10,168 bases of DNA from Bacillota bacterium (GTDB lineage: Bacteria > Bacillota > Clostridia > Christensenellales > UMGS416), in contig JAEYRA010000061.1 of the NCBI GenBank assembly GCA_023409755.1, positions 1 through 10,168 on the forward strand, given 5' to 3'. The position numbers and the translations under genes were made by a program. Positions 1 through 5,706 of the stretch are shown in pieces. Position 1 is the first letter of the stretch. Each line of letters starts with the position of its first letter. The notes under the pieces were generated by a model that made no database searches, had not been told where the DNA came from, and saw only the letters and a program-made list of their open reading frames with translations.

Positions 1-18
1 CAGGGGGTATCTCCAAGG

Positions 19-61
19 CGGGAGGCAAGGGGCTTGCCGCGCATGACGCGGGTCCCTCCCG
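19..61 (+). promoter_or_regulatory. Folded leader upstream of the broken transporter gene (three-way junction; possible riboswitch)
   Basis: The sequence can fold as a compact three-way junction. The closing stem is CGGGAGG (19-25) with CCTCCCG (55-61). One inner hairpin pairs CAAG (26-29) with CTTG (33-36), and can extend to GGCAAG/CTTGCC. The other pairs CCGCG (37-41) with CGCGG (47-51) around the loop CATGA. A 12-base palindrome, GTGCCATGGCAC, follows at 73-84, then the ribosome site of the next reading frame. DUF1646 genes are known to be preceded in some bacteria by a conserved RNA later described as a sodium riboswitch. Since the downstream remnant looks DUF1646-like, this leader could be such an RNA, but I do not remember its consensus well enough to match it. 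The window edge may also cut it. Confidence 0.3.
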
Positions 62-104
62 TCGGGTATGGTGTGCCATGGCACCTGCCCGCCCAAGGAG
101 GACG

Positions 105-445
105 ATGACCGTCGCGCTCGACGTCATTCTGCTGCTGGCTGCGCTGCTGCCGCTTGTGTGGAAGCGGGCAGAGCATAGCCTGGAGCTGTTCCTGTTCCTC
201 CTGGTGGTGGCAGCCGGCGCCGTCGCCGGGGCGGCGCTCTTGAGCCGGATCATCAGCGGCGGCACTCATCCCCGGCAATATGCCAACCTGATTGCTGCGG
301 CGCGGCTTTCCATCACCAGCCGCGGATGGGCGTTCCGCTCACCGCGTCGCTGCTTCTTGGCATGTTTTTTGTTGTTTTTCGTCAGATAATTATCCGCTTT
401 TGCCATATCTTATCCTATTTATTCTTTCGCCTGATTGTTGTATGA
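105..445 (+). pseudogene. Remnant of a DUF1646-like ion-transporter gene, internally deleted and frameshifted
   Basis: An AAGGAGG site at 95-101 points to the ATG at 105. The reading frame begins with two hydrophobic segments (about residues 2-18 and 26-47) separated by KRAEH, which resembles the N-terminus of DUF1646 membrane proteins as I remember them. After about 50 residues it jumps to a stretch (YANLIAAARLSITSRGW, ending at 329) that resembles the C-terminal end of the same family, where a NIPNII..KL.I.S.EWA pattern is followed by GVPLG. Here the GVPL-like continuation (GVPLTASLLLGMFFVVF) is present but in another frame, from 329, reaching a stop at 443-445; the first frame stops at 387-389. 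About 300 internal residues would be missing, so the product cannot be a working transporter. Alternatively it is a real short two-span protein of 94 residues. The family match is from memory and is moderate. Confidence 0.45.
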
Positions 446-446
446 T
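441..446 (+). promoter_or_regulatory. Possible -10 element for the NADH dehydrogenase gene
   Basis: TATGAT differs from the TATAAT consensus at one base and lies in a locally AT-rich patch (365-450), unlike the GC-rich surroundings. The hexamer 17 bases upstream (TTTATT, 418-423) is a poor -35 box. Transcription from here would give a leader of about 140 bases ahead of the ATG at 590. The element overlaps the degraded end of the upstream remnant. Confidence 0.35.
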
Positions 447-510
447 ACAGGTTGGAATGCCCCGGTTCGGTGCCCACCATGGTGACGAGCCGTGAGGAGC
501 AGCGCCGCAT

Positions 511-565
511 CGCATAACCGACGTCCCTGAGGCGCAAGGTATGCGGAGCGGCCGGTTTTTGTCCG
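511..565 (+). promoter_or_regulatory. Stem-loop and T-run in the NADH dehydrogenase leader (possible attenuator)
   Basis: CGCAT-ACC (511-519, one bulged A) pairs with GGT-ATGCG (538-545), giving an 8-bp stem. An alternative 6-bp pairing uses CCGCAT (505-510) with ATGCGG (541-546). A GC-rich stretch, GAGCGGCCGG, then runs into five T residues (556-560). This arrangement of competing stems ahead of a T-run, just before the ribosome site at 573-579, could act as a leader attenuator. The spacing between stem and T-run is longer than in a standard intrinsic terminator, so the assignment is weak. Confidence 0.2.
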
Positions 566-589
566 TATAGGGAAAGGAGCGACTGGACC

Positions 590-2512
590 ATGGCCAAACG
601 AATCGTCATTGTGGGGGCCGGCTACGCCGGGGTGGAGGCAGCCCTTCACCTGAACCGCAAGGGCAAACGGGACGATGTGGAGATTACTCTCGTCGACCGG
701 AATGAGTATCACACCCTGCTGACCGAGCTGCACGAGGTGGCCGGCCATCGCCAGGCACCGGAGACCATCCGTGTCCCCTTGGCGGATATTTTCCATGACA
801 CCCGGGTGAAGCTGGTGCGGGACGAGGTCACCGGGTTCGACTTCGACGCCAAGGTGGTTCGGGGCAAGGCCGGGGATTATTCGTACGATTACTGCGTCAT
901 GGCCATGGGCAGCAGCCCGACCTATTTTGGCATCCCCGGCATGAAGGAATACGCCTTCACGCTGTGGAGCTACGAGGAAGCGATGGCGATTCGCAGCCAC
1001 GTGCGCGACGTCTTTGCCCGCGCGGCGGTGGAGAGCGACGCCGACGAGCGCCGGCGCCTGCTGACTTTTGTGGTAGGCGGCGCGGGCTTCACCGGGGTGG
1101 AGATGGCCGGTGAGCTGGCCCGTTGGGTCAAGCCCCTGTGCCGGGAGTATGGCATTGACCGCAAGGACGTGCGCCTGGTGCTGGTGGACATGCTCAAACG
1201 CGTGCTGCCCAACCTTGACGAAAAGAACAGCGCCAAGGCCCACCGCTACATGGAAAAGAAACTGGGCATTGAGATCCGCCTGGAGACGGCCATCACCGAG
1301 ATGAAACCCGACCGGGTCGTGACCGCTAAGGGTGAGATTGAGACGCGCACCATGCTGTGGTGTGCGGGCATCAGCTGCAACGACGTTGCCAAGCAGACCG
1401 ATACCGAGAAGATCGGCGGAGGCAAGCGCATCAAGGTGGATGAATACTGCCGCGCGGGTCAGCCCGGCGTCTATGCCGTGGGCGACTGCGGCGGCTTGTC
1501 CGGGGAGGACGGCCGGCCTTACCTTGCCATGGTGGAGAATGCCCTGCAGACCGCTGACGGCGCTGCCGCCAACATCCTGCGCGACATCCGCGGCCAGAAG
1601 CCCGAGAAGGTCACCGTGAAATTCCACGGCACGATGGTGTGCATCGGCCGGTTCTTTGGCGTGTCCGACATCATGGGTCGCCGCCTGCCGTCCTGGCTGT
1701 CGCTCCTCATGAAGTATTTTGTCAACATCCACTACCTCTATGAAATCGGCGGCTTCCGCACGCCGGCCAAGTATGTCAAGGACGAGCTTGTGCATGTGGA
1801 GCAGGACCAGACCCTGCTGGAGAAGCACTGGTCCTACAAGTCCCAAGCCTGGTGGAGCGCGCCGCTGCGGCTGTTCCTGGGGTTCTACTGGCTCTATGAG
1901 GGCATCGTGAAGGTGACCGAAGGGTGGTTCAATGCGCCCAAGCTGGCCGAGTTCATGAGCATGAGCCGCACCTATGAGTTGGCCGACGCGGTCAGCCACG
2001 CCACCGGCGGCGGCGCGGCCCTGCGCATCGACAATCTGTTTGACCTCAACTTGCGGGTCATCCAGCTCATCATCGGCAACGCCAGCAAGCTGGTGGAGGG
2101 CAACACCATCACCACCGATGTGTTTATGAAGATCAACGTCTTCCACTTCGGGGACTTCAACCTGGTGCCGTGGCTGGTGCAAAAACTGGCCCTCAGCAGC
2201 CAGGGCGGCGAGATGTTCTTCCAAATCGCCATCACCCTCGCGGAGATTCTGGTGGGCCTGATGCTGCTGGGCGGCGTGTTTACCTTTGCGGCGTCGGCCC
2301 TCTCGGTGGTGCTGGTGGCGCTCTTTGCCACCTCCACCGGTGTGTACATGGATACGTGGTGGATTCCGTTCGCCTCGGTGGCGACAATGGGCGCGGCCGG
2401 CCGTGCCTTTGGTTTGGACCATTACCTGCTGCCCTGGGGCGCGCGGGTGTGGGATTTCTTCCGCAAGAACCGGCGGTGGAAGTTCGTCTTCCCCACCAAG
2501 CGGGGCAAGTAG
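590..2512 (+). CDS. ndh2: Type II NADH:quinone oxidoreductase with C-terminal membrane (DoxX-like) domain
   Basis: The product is a 640-residue flavoprotein predicted to pass electrons from NADH to membrane quinone without pumping protons. Residues 5-16 (IVIVGAGYAGVE) form the FAD-binding GxGxxG turn. A second dinucleotide fold for NADH is at about 159-175 (VVGGAGFTGVEMAGELA). The second FAD contact, GVYAVGDCGG, is at about 293-302. The core family is about 400 residues. The extra 240 residues here carry hydrophobic segments (LRLFLGFYWLYEG; FFQIAITLAEILVGLMLLGG; SALSVVLVALFATS; the WWIPFASVATMGAAG stretch) resembling DoxX/DoxD-type membrane proteins. The Listeria extracellular-electron-transfer Ndh2 is likewise extended by a membrane domain. 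The ATG follows AAAGGAG (573-579) with 10 bases between. The polyprenyl synthase start lies 9 bases after the stop, so the two are probably co-transcribed. Dehydrogenase identity is secure; the electron acceptor is inferred. Confidence 0.93.
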   Translation: MAKRIVIVGAGYAGVEAALHLNRKGKRDDVEITLVDRNEYHTLLTELHEVAGHRQAPETIRVPLADIFHDTRVKLVRDEVTGFDFDAKVVRGKAGDYSYDYCVMAMGSSPTYFGIPGMKEYAFTLWSYEEAMAIRSHVRDVFARAAVESDADERRRLLTFVVGGAGFTGVEMAGELARWVKPLCREYGIDRKDVRLVLVDMLKRVLPNLDEKNSAKAHRYMEKKLGIEIRLETAITEMKPDRVVTAKGEIETRTMLWCAGISCNDVAKQTDTEKIGGGKRIKVDEYCRAGQPGVYAVGDCGGLSGEDGRPYLAMVENALQTADGAAANILRDIRGQKPEKVTVKFHGTMVCIGRFFGVSDIMGRRLPSWLSLLMKYFVNIHYLYEIGGFRTPAKYVKDELVHVEQDQTLLEKHWSYKSQAWWSAPLRLFLGFYWLYEGIVKVTEGWFNAPKLAEFMSMSRTYELADAVSHATGGGAALRIDNLFDLNLRVIQLIIGNASKLVEGNTITTDVFMKINVFHFGDFNLVPWLVQKLALSSQGGEMFFQIAITLAEILVGLMLLGGVFTFAASALSVVLVALFATSTGVYMDTWWIPFASVATMGAAGRAFGLDHYLLPWGARVWDFFRKNRRWKFVFPTKRGK

Positions 2513-2521
2513 GACGCAGTG

Positions 2522-3550
2522 ATGGGGGAAACGTGGACCCAAGCAGCCCCCGGCCTGGCCGACGAATTGGCCGCGCTGGAGGAGTTGCTGCGGGCGGAGT
2601 TTGGCGGTGAGGGGTTGGTGCGCACCGACGCGGCGGCGCTGTTGCTGGGCGGCGGTAAGCGTCTGCGCCCGGCACTGGTGATTGGCAGCGCCATGCTGGG
2701 GCAGTATGACCGCGGGCAGGCGCTGCCGGTGGCCGCCGCGGCCGAGGCCCTGCACGCCGCCACCCTGGCCCATGACGATGTCATTGACGAGGCGGACAGC
2801 CGCCGCGGGCGGCCCGCGCTGCACCGGCAGCGCGGCAACCACATCGCCATCTACACCGGCGATTATCTGTTGGGGCGGGCGCTGCTGCTGCTCAGCCGCA
2901 GCGGCCTCGCCGGGCAGGACATCGGCCGGTTCGCTTCGGCCATCGACATGATGTGCACCGGCGAGGTGGCCCAGTACCTGGGCCGTGACCGTGTGCCCGG
3001 CTACCGGGAGTATCTGCGGCGCATCATCGGTAAAACCGGGGTGTTGTTTGCGGCCTGCTGCGTGGCAGGCGGGCGGCTGGGCGGCCTTGCAGACCGTGAG
3101 GTCAACCGTCTGTGGCGGTTCGGCCTGCACCTGGGTGCGGCGTTTCAGATCCGCGACGACCTCATCGACGTGGCTGGCGACGGCGCTTCGGCTGGCAAGC
3201 CCGTGGGGCACGACCTCATTGAGGGGGTGGTGACGCTGCCGGTGCTGCTGGCGGCGGCCAACGCCGACTACCGGCGGTTGCTGGGGCAGTATCTGGGCGG
3301 CGCACACACCGTTGAGGGCGCGCGGGAGCTGATGGCCCTGGCGCGCCAAAACGGCGCGGTGGACGACGCCATGCGCCGCCTGGTCGAACAGGTGGATCGC
3401 AGCCTTGCGCTGCTCTCCAGCCTGCCGGACGGCCCCGGGCGGGACGCACTCACCGCCATCGTACGGCGCATGACCCCGGCGGACTCCCTGTCATTGGTTG
3501 CCCATAGAAGAATTGGCAATGATTCGGTTGCTTCCTGTTCAATGGCATGA
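2522..3550 (+). CDS. All-trans polyprenyl diphosphate synthase, long-chain type
   Basis: The enzyme condenses isopentenyl diphosphate units onto an allylic primer. It shows GGGKRLRP (about residues 44-51), the first aspartate-rich motif HDDVIDEADSRRGRPALH (D85, D86, D89) and the second, QIRDDLID (D212, D213, D216), followed by GKPVGHDLIEGVVTLP, the usual late-family motif. The residues before the first DDxxD are HAATLAHDD: the chain-length position five residues upstream is alanine, not aromatic, as in hexa/heptaprenyl-type enzymes, so the product is probably a quinone side chain. With ndh2 just upstream, its role may match DmkB, which makes demethylmenaquinone tails for extracellular electron transfer. 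ATG at 2522 and GTG at 2519 are adjacent possible starts; the ribosome site is weak, suggesting translational coupling. About 20 C-terminal residues after RMTPAD are atypical and overlap the next promoter. Confidence 0.92.
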   Translation: MGETWTQAAPGLADELAALEELLRAEFGGEGLVRTDAAALLLGGGKRLRPALVIGSAMLGQYDRGQALPVAAAAEALHAATLAHDDVIDEADSRRGRPALHRQRGNHIAIYTGDYLLGRALLLLSRSGLAGQDIGRFASAIDMMCTGEVAQYLGRDRVPGYREYLRRIIGKTGVLFAACCVAGGRLGGLADREVNRLWRFGLHLGAAFQIRDDLIDVAGDGASAGKPVGHDLIEGVVTLPVLLAAANADYRRLLGQYLGGAHTVEGARELMALARQNGAVDDAMRRLVEQVDRSLALLSSLPDGPGRDALTAIVRRMTPADSLSLVAHRRIGNDSVASCSMA

Positions 3551-3556
3551 TATAGT
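3528..3556 (+). promoter_or_regulatory. Promoter of the FMN-binding-like lipoprotein gene
   Basis: TTGCTT (3528-3533) and TATAGT (3551-3556) are separated by 17 bases; they match the sigma-A consensus at three of six and five of six positions. The promoter lies mostly inside the last codons of the polyprenyl synthase gene. The leader contains a small hairpin, TGGGC-AGGA-GCCCA (3578-3591), then a full AAGGAGG site. Together with the well-formed ribosome site, this suggests the lipoprotein is transcribed independently and at a high level. Confidence 0.6.
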
Positions 3557-3603
3557 ACATGCGTGAGTTTGTGGCCATGGGCAGGAGCCCAGCCGCATGA
3601 AAT

Positions 3604-3610
3604 AAGGAGG
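3604..3610 (+). promoter_or_regulatory. Strong ribosome binding site of the lipoprotein gene
   Basis: AAGGAGG is fully complementary to the 16S anti-Shine-Dalgarno core and stands 8 bases before the ATG at 3619. It fixes the start codon and points to efficient translation. Confidence 0.85.
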
Positions 3611-3618
3611 GAAAACTC

Positions 3619-4161
3619 ATGAAAAAGATTTTGGCTGTGACACTGGTTGCCGCGTTGCTGCTGGCTGGTTGCTCGGCCTCCGGCGGGGCTGTCAAGCTTG
3701 GCCTGGGTCAGAAGACCATGATCGACAAGTCCGCTGACCTGACCGAGAAGGACGGCGTCAAGGCCGGTGCCGCTCAGGTTGACACCATGATGTGCGCCGT
3801 CGTTGTGGACGCTTCCGGCAAGGTTGTCAGCATCCGCTTCGACACCGCCCAGACCAAGGTCACCTTCGACGAGGCTGGCAAGATCACCTCGGACAAGGCC
3901 GTTGAGTACCCCACCAAGCGCGAGCTGGGTGACGAGTACGGCATGAAGAAGGCTTCCAGCATTGGCAAGGAGTGGTTCGAGCAGGTCGACGCGATTGAGA
4001 AGTGGATGACCGGCAAGACCGCTGACCAGATCAAGGGCATGAAGGTGAAGACCACCGAGGAAGGCACCGTCTCCGACGAGGCCGACCTGACCTCCAGCGC
4101 CACCATCAAGATTGATGAATTCCTTGAGGTTGCCGCCGAGGCCATCGCCAACGCGAAGTAA
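3619..4161 (+). CDS. FMN-binding-domain-like lipoprotein, PplA-like role proposed
   Basis: The 180-residue product starts with MKKILAVTLVAALLLAGC, a lipoprotein signal with lipobox LAGC; Cys18 is the predicted lipidated residue, so the protein sits on the outer face of the membrane. The mature part has the feel of the FMN_bind family: AVVVDASGKVVSIRFDT (about residues 58-74) as the early strand pair, and near the end EADLTSSATIKIDEFLEVAAEAIANAK. The SSAT there (Thr162) sits where ApbE-modified proteins carry their S/T-G-A-T acceptor, though the usual glycine is serine. An ApbE homologue is the next gene, which supports covalent flavin attachment. PplA of Listeria has two such domains; this one has one. 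Lys/Glu/Asp-rich, with strong promoter and ribosome site, as for an abundant surface protein. Family placement is fairly sure; flavinylation is inferred. Confidence 0.75.
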   Translation: MKKILAVTLVAALLLAGCSASGGAVKLGLGQKTMIDKSADLTEKDGVKAGAAQVDTMMCAVVVDASGKVVSIRFDTAQTKVTFDEAGKITSDKAVEYPTKRELGDEYGMKKASSIGKEWFEQVDAIEKWMTGKTADQIKGMKVKTTEEGTVSDEADLTSSATIKIDEFLEVAAEAIANAK

Positions 4162-4188
4162 TTCGCACCGGCGCCCTATCGAGCAATG

Positions 4189-4222
4189 GAACCTGCCGCC
4201 GAACGCGTTCGACGGCAGGTTC
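4189..4222. repeat. Stem-loop 1 of the array; copy of the hairpin at 4494
   Basis: GAACCTGCCG (4189-4198) pairs perfectly with CGGCAGGTTC (4213-4222). Between them are C, the 12-base palindrome CGAACGCGTTCG (4200-4211) and A. Its 3' two-thirds recurs at 4499-4523. It may serve as the terminator of the lipoprotein gene, 28 bases after the stop, but there is no T-run. Confidence 0.85.
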
Positions 4223-4262
4223 AAAATATCTACGAACCCTAGAACGTGTAGAGGAAGACGAA

Positions 4263-4289
4263 CCTCCCACCGATTCATTCGATGGGAGG
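4263..4289. repeat. Stem-loop 2 of the array
   Basis: CCTCCCA (4263-4269) pairs with TGGGAGG (4283-4289). The apex is C, CGATTCATTCG, A, which repeats the C-CGA...TCG-A layout of stem-loop 1. The bases before the left arm (GAACCT in both) also match, while the paired arm bases differ in a compensatory way (GCCG/CGGC there, CCCA/TGGG here). Confidence 0.75.
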
Positions 4290-4376
4290 AGGGGAAGGGT
4301 TAGCGCGAGCAGAAGAGATAATTTCGCCCGAAGGCGCAACGTATCTCAGGAAGCCCGCATGAGAGCTGCAATATGC

Positions 4377-4407
4377 GATCGGTCGGCGACATGTGCGGCG
4401 ACCGATC
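4377..4407. repeat. Stem-loop 3 of the array; apex shared with the terminator at 9603
   Basis: GATCGGTCG (4377-4385) pairs perfectly with CGACCGATC (4399-4407). The 13-base apex on the - strand reads CCGCACATGTCGC, which differs by one base from the apex CCGCGCATGTCGC of the hairpin at 9603-9631. The arms of the two hairpins are unrelated. Confidence 0.75.
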
Positions 4408-4466
4408 TTGCTATAAGAGAACAAGCTGCTAGAATCGCGGCTGTCGCAACAGCGGCAGACGCGAAG

Positions 4467-4489
4467 GGCTGTCGACTACGTCGACAGCC
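4467..4489. repeat. Stem-loop 4 of the array, perfect 10-bp stem
   Basis: GGCTGTCGAC (4467-4476) pairs perfectly with GTCGACAGCC (4480-4489) around a TAC loop. Seen another way it is GGCTG, T, CGACTACGTCG, A, CAGCC: the same arm / CGA...TCG-A / arm pattern as its neighbours, with the flanking pair restored to T-A. Confidence 0.8.
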
Positions 4490-4493
4490 TGAT

Positions 4494-4525
4494 CTGTCGC
4501 CGAACGCCGTTCGTCGGCAGGTTTT
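4494..4525 (+). repeat. Stem-loop 5 of the array, terminator-like
   Basis: CTGTCG (4494-4499) pairs with CGGCAG (4515-4520) including one G-T wobble, and CGAACG (4501-4506) pairs with CGTTCG (4508-4513). Four T residues follow (4522-4525), so on the + strand it resembles an intrinsic terminator or attenuator ahead of the ApbE gene. It shares CCGAACG, CGTTCG and CGGCAGGTT in order with stem-loop 1, and AATAT follows a few bases later in both. Confidence 0.7.
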
Positions 4526-4530
4526 CCAAT

Positions 4531-4552
4531 ATGGGGCGGTTCCGTGCCCCAT
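4531..4552 (+). promoter_or_regulatory. Stem-loop just before the ApbE ribosome site
   Basis: ATGGGGC (4531-4537) pairs with GCCCCAT (4546-4552) around an 8-base loop. It ends 27 bases before the AAGGAG ribosome site (4580-4585). It is not followed by T residues, so it is not a terminator; it could be a leader structure. Confidence 0.4.
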
Positions 4553-4593
4553 GCCCGCCACCAAGCGTCCATTCCACCCAAGGAGAAAGACCC

Positions 4594-5697
4594 ATGTTTC
4601 GCAAATGCAAGCCCCTGTGCCTGTTGCTGACCGCGGTGCTGCTGGCTGCCGTGCCCGCCTGCGGCGCGCCAAAGTCGGAGTATACCAAGTACTCCGCCAC
4701 CTTCATGGACGCCTTTGACACCGTCATCGAGGTGATGGGGTACGCCAAAAGTGAGAAGGAGTTCAACACCTGGGCGCAGAAGGCGCAAGACCGGTTTGTG
4801 GAGCTCGATCATCTCTATGACATCTACCACAATTACGACGGCATCCACAACGTCAAGACCATCAACGACAACGCGGGCAAAGGGCCGGTCAAGGTGGAGG
4901 AGGACATCATCAACCTTCTTCTCCTGTGCCAGGAGTGGGCGCCCAAGGCACCGGGCTACACCGACCGCACCAATATCGCCCTGGGCTCGGTACTGACCAT
5001 TTGGCACCAATACCGGGAGGCCGGCATTGCCGACCCCGAGCACGCCCAACTGCCGCCGATGGAGGACCTGCAGGCCGCGGCCCGGCACACCGATATGGCC
5101 GATGTGGTGGTGGACCGTGCTGCCGGCACGGTGGAGCTCAAGGACCCCGCCCTGTCGCTGGACGTGGGTACGGTGGCCAAGGGCTACGCCACCGAGCTTG
5201 TGGCCCAGGAGCTGAAGGCCGCCGGCTGGACGAGCTTCCTCCTGAGCGCCGGGGGCAACGTGCGGGCCGTGGGCAAGCCCCTGGACGGCGTGCGCCAGCG
5301 CTGGGGGGTCGGCATTGCCAATCCTGACAACGCCGAGGGCGGCACCGACGCCGACACCACGGTGGACACTGTGTTTTGCAACGACCTGTCGGTCGTCACC
5401 TCCGGCGATTACGAGCGCTACTACGTGGTGGACGGCAAACGATACAGCCACATCATCGACCCCGACACGCTGCTGCCGGCGACCTACTTCCGGTCGGTCA
5501 CCATCGTGACCGAGGACTCGGGCCTGGCGGATTATCTCGATACCATCCTCTTCACCCTGCCCTATGAGAAGGGCCGCGCCTACATCGAGACGCTCGATGG
5601 CGTGGACGCCCTCTGGATCTTCCCCGACGGCACCGTCAAAGCCACCGACAACCTCATCCCCCGCCTGAAGGTGTTGGGCGGGGCCAGCTCAAAATAG
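4594..5697 (+). CDS. apbE: ApbE-family FAD:protein FMN transferase, lipoprotein (FmnB-like)
   Basis: ApbE enzymes use FAD to attach FMN covalently to a Ser/Thr of target proteins outside the membrane. The product has 367 residues. It begins with a signal peptide ending AVPAC, so Cys23 is the likely lipid anchor; the proline before alanine is unusual for a lipobox. Family motifs in order: FMDAFDTVIEVMGYA (about 36-50), SLDVGTVAKGYATE (about 188-201), SAGGNVRAVG (about 220-229), SVVTSGDYERYYVVDGKRYSHIIDPDT (about 266-292) and the late DYLDTILFTLP, where the family carries its metal-binding Asp and Thr. It looks catalytically complete. An earlier in-frame ATG (4531) is unlikely: AAGGAG at 4580-4585 sits 8 bases before the ATG at 4594, followed by a proper signal peptide. 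The FMN-binding-like lipoprotein upstream is the obvious substrate candidate. Confidence 0.93.
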   Translation: MFRKCKPLCLLLTAVLLAAVPACGAPKSEYTKYSATFMDAFDTVIEVMGYAKSEKEFNTWAQKAQDRFVELDHLYDIYHNYDGIHNVKTINDNAGKGPVKVEEDIINLLLLCQEWAPKAPGYTDRTNIALGSVLTIWHQYREAGIADPEHAQLPPMEDLQAAARHTDMADVVVDRAAGTVELKDPALSLDVGTVAKGYATELVAQELKAAGWTSFLLSAGGNVRAVGKPLDGVRQRWGVGIANPDNAEGGTDADTTVDTVFCNDLSVVTSGDYERYYVVDGKRYSHIIDPDTLLPATYFRSVTIVTEDSGLADYLDTILFTLPYEKGRAYIETLDGVDALWIFPDGTVKATDNLIPRLKVLGGASSK

Positions 5698-5706
5698 GAG
5701 GAAGCC

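Larger units (their letters stand above)
4162..4593. other. Gene-free stem-loop array between the lipoprotein and ApbE genes
   Basis: No reading frame here has a credible start, ribosome site or composition. Instead the stretch is packed with stem-loops: 4189-4222, 4263-4289, 4315-4346, 4377-4407, 4440-4453, 4467-4489, 4494-4520 and 4531-4552. Several share one design: paired arms of variable sequence, one mismatched or paired base, then an apex of 11-13 bases that starts CGA and ends TCG. The region may be an untranslated leader of the ApbE gene, a free RNA, a row of terminators, or a repeat element. The hairpin at 4315-4346 pairs GAGATA (4315-4320) with TATCTC (4341-4346) and contains CGCC-CGAA-GGCG. 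I see no convincing promoter; GATAAT at 4317-4322 and TATAAG at 4412-4417 lack good -35 boxes. Confidence 0.7.

Noticed and set aside
419..3349. A 976-codon open frame on the - strand opposite the dehydrogenase and synthase genes
   Set aside because: The + strand genes have clear family motifs. The antisense frame is stop-free because of strong GC bias at third codon positions; its translation is His/Gln/Gly-rich and matches nothing I know.
4315..4350. Resemblance to a glycine riboswitch aptamer (GCC-GAAGG-GCAA followed by ATCTCAGG)
   Set aside because: GCCCGAAGGCGCAA carries an extra base against the usual core, the P3 hairpins are missing, there is no second aptamer, and the downstream gene is not a glycine-related one. 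A simple hairpin with GAGATA/TATCTC explains it.
4531..4593. A longer N-terminus for the ApbE protein from the ATG at 4531
   Set aside because: That ATG sits inside a hairpin stem and lacks a ribosome site; the ATG at 4594 has AAGGAG at proper spacing and gives a standard lipoprotein signal.
4162..4593. A CRISPR array or an RNase P, SRP or tmRNA gene in the stem-loop stretch
   Set aside because: There are no regularly spaced identical repeats, and none of the conserved blocks of those RNAs could be found by eye on either strand.
4359..4718. Small frames crossing the stem-loop array, including one of 119 codons
   Set aside because: No ribosome site, Ala/Arg-rich composition from hairpin sequence, and the longest runs out of frame into the apbE gene, which has a clear own start.
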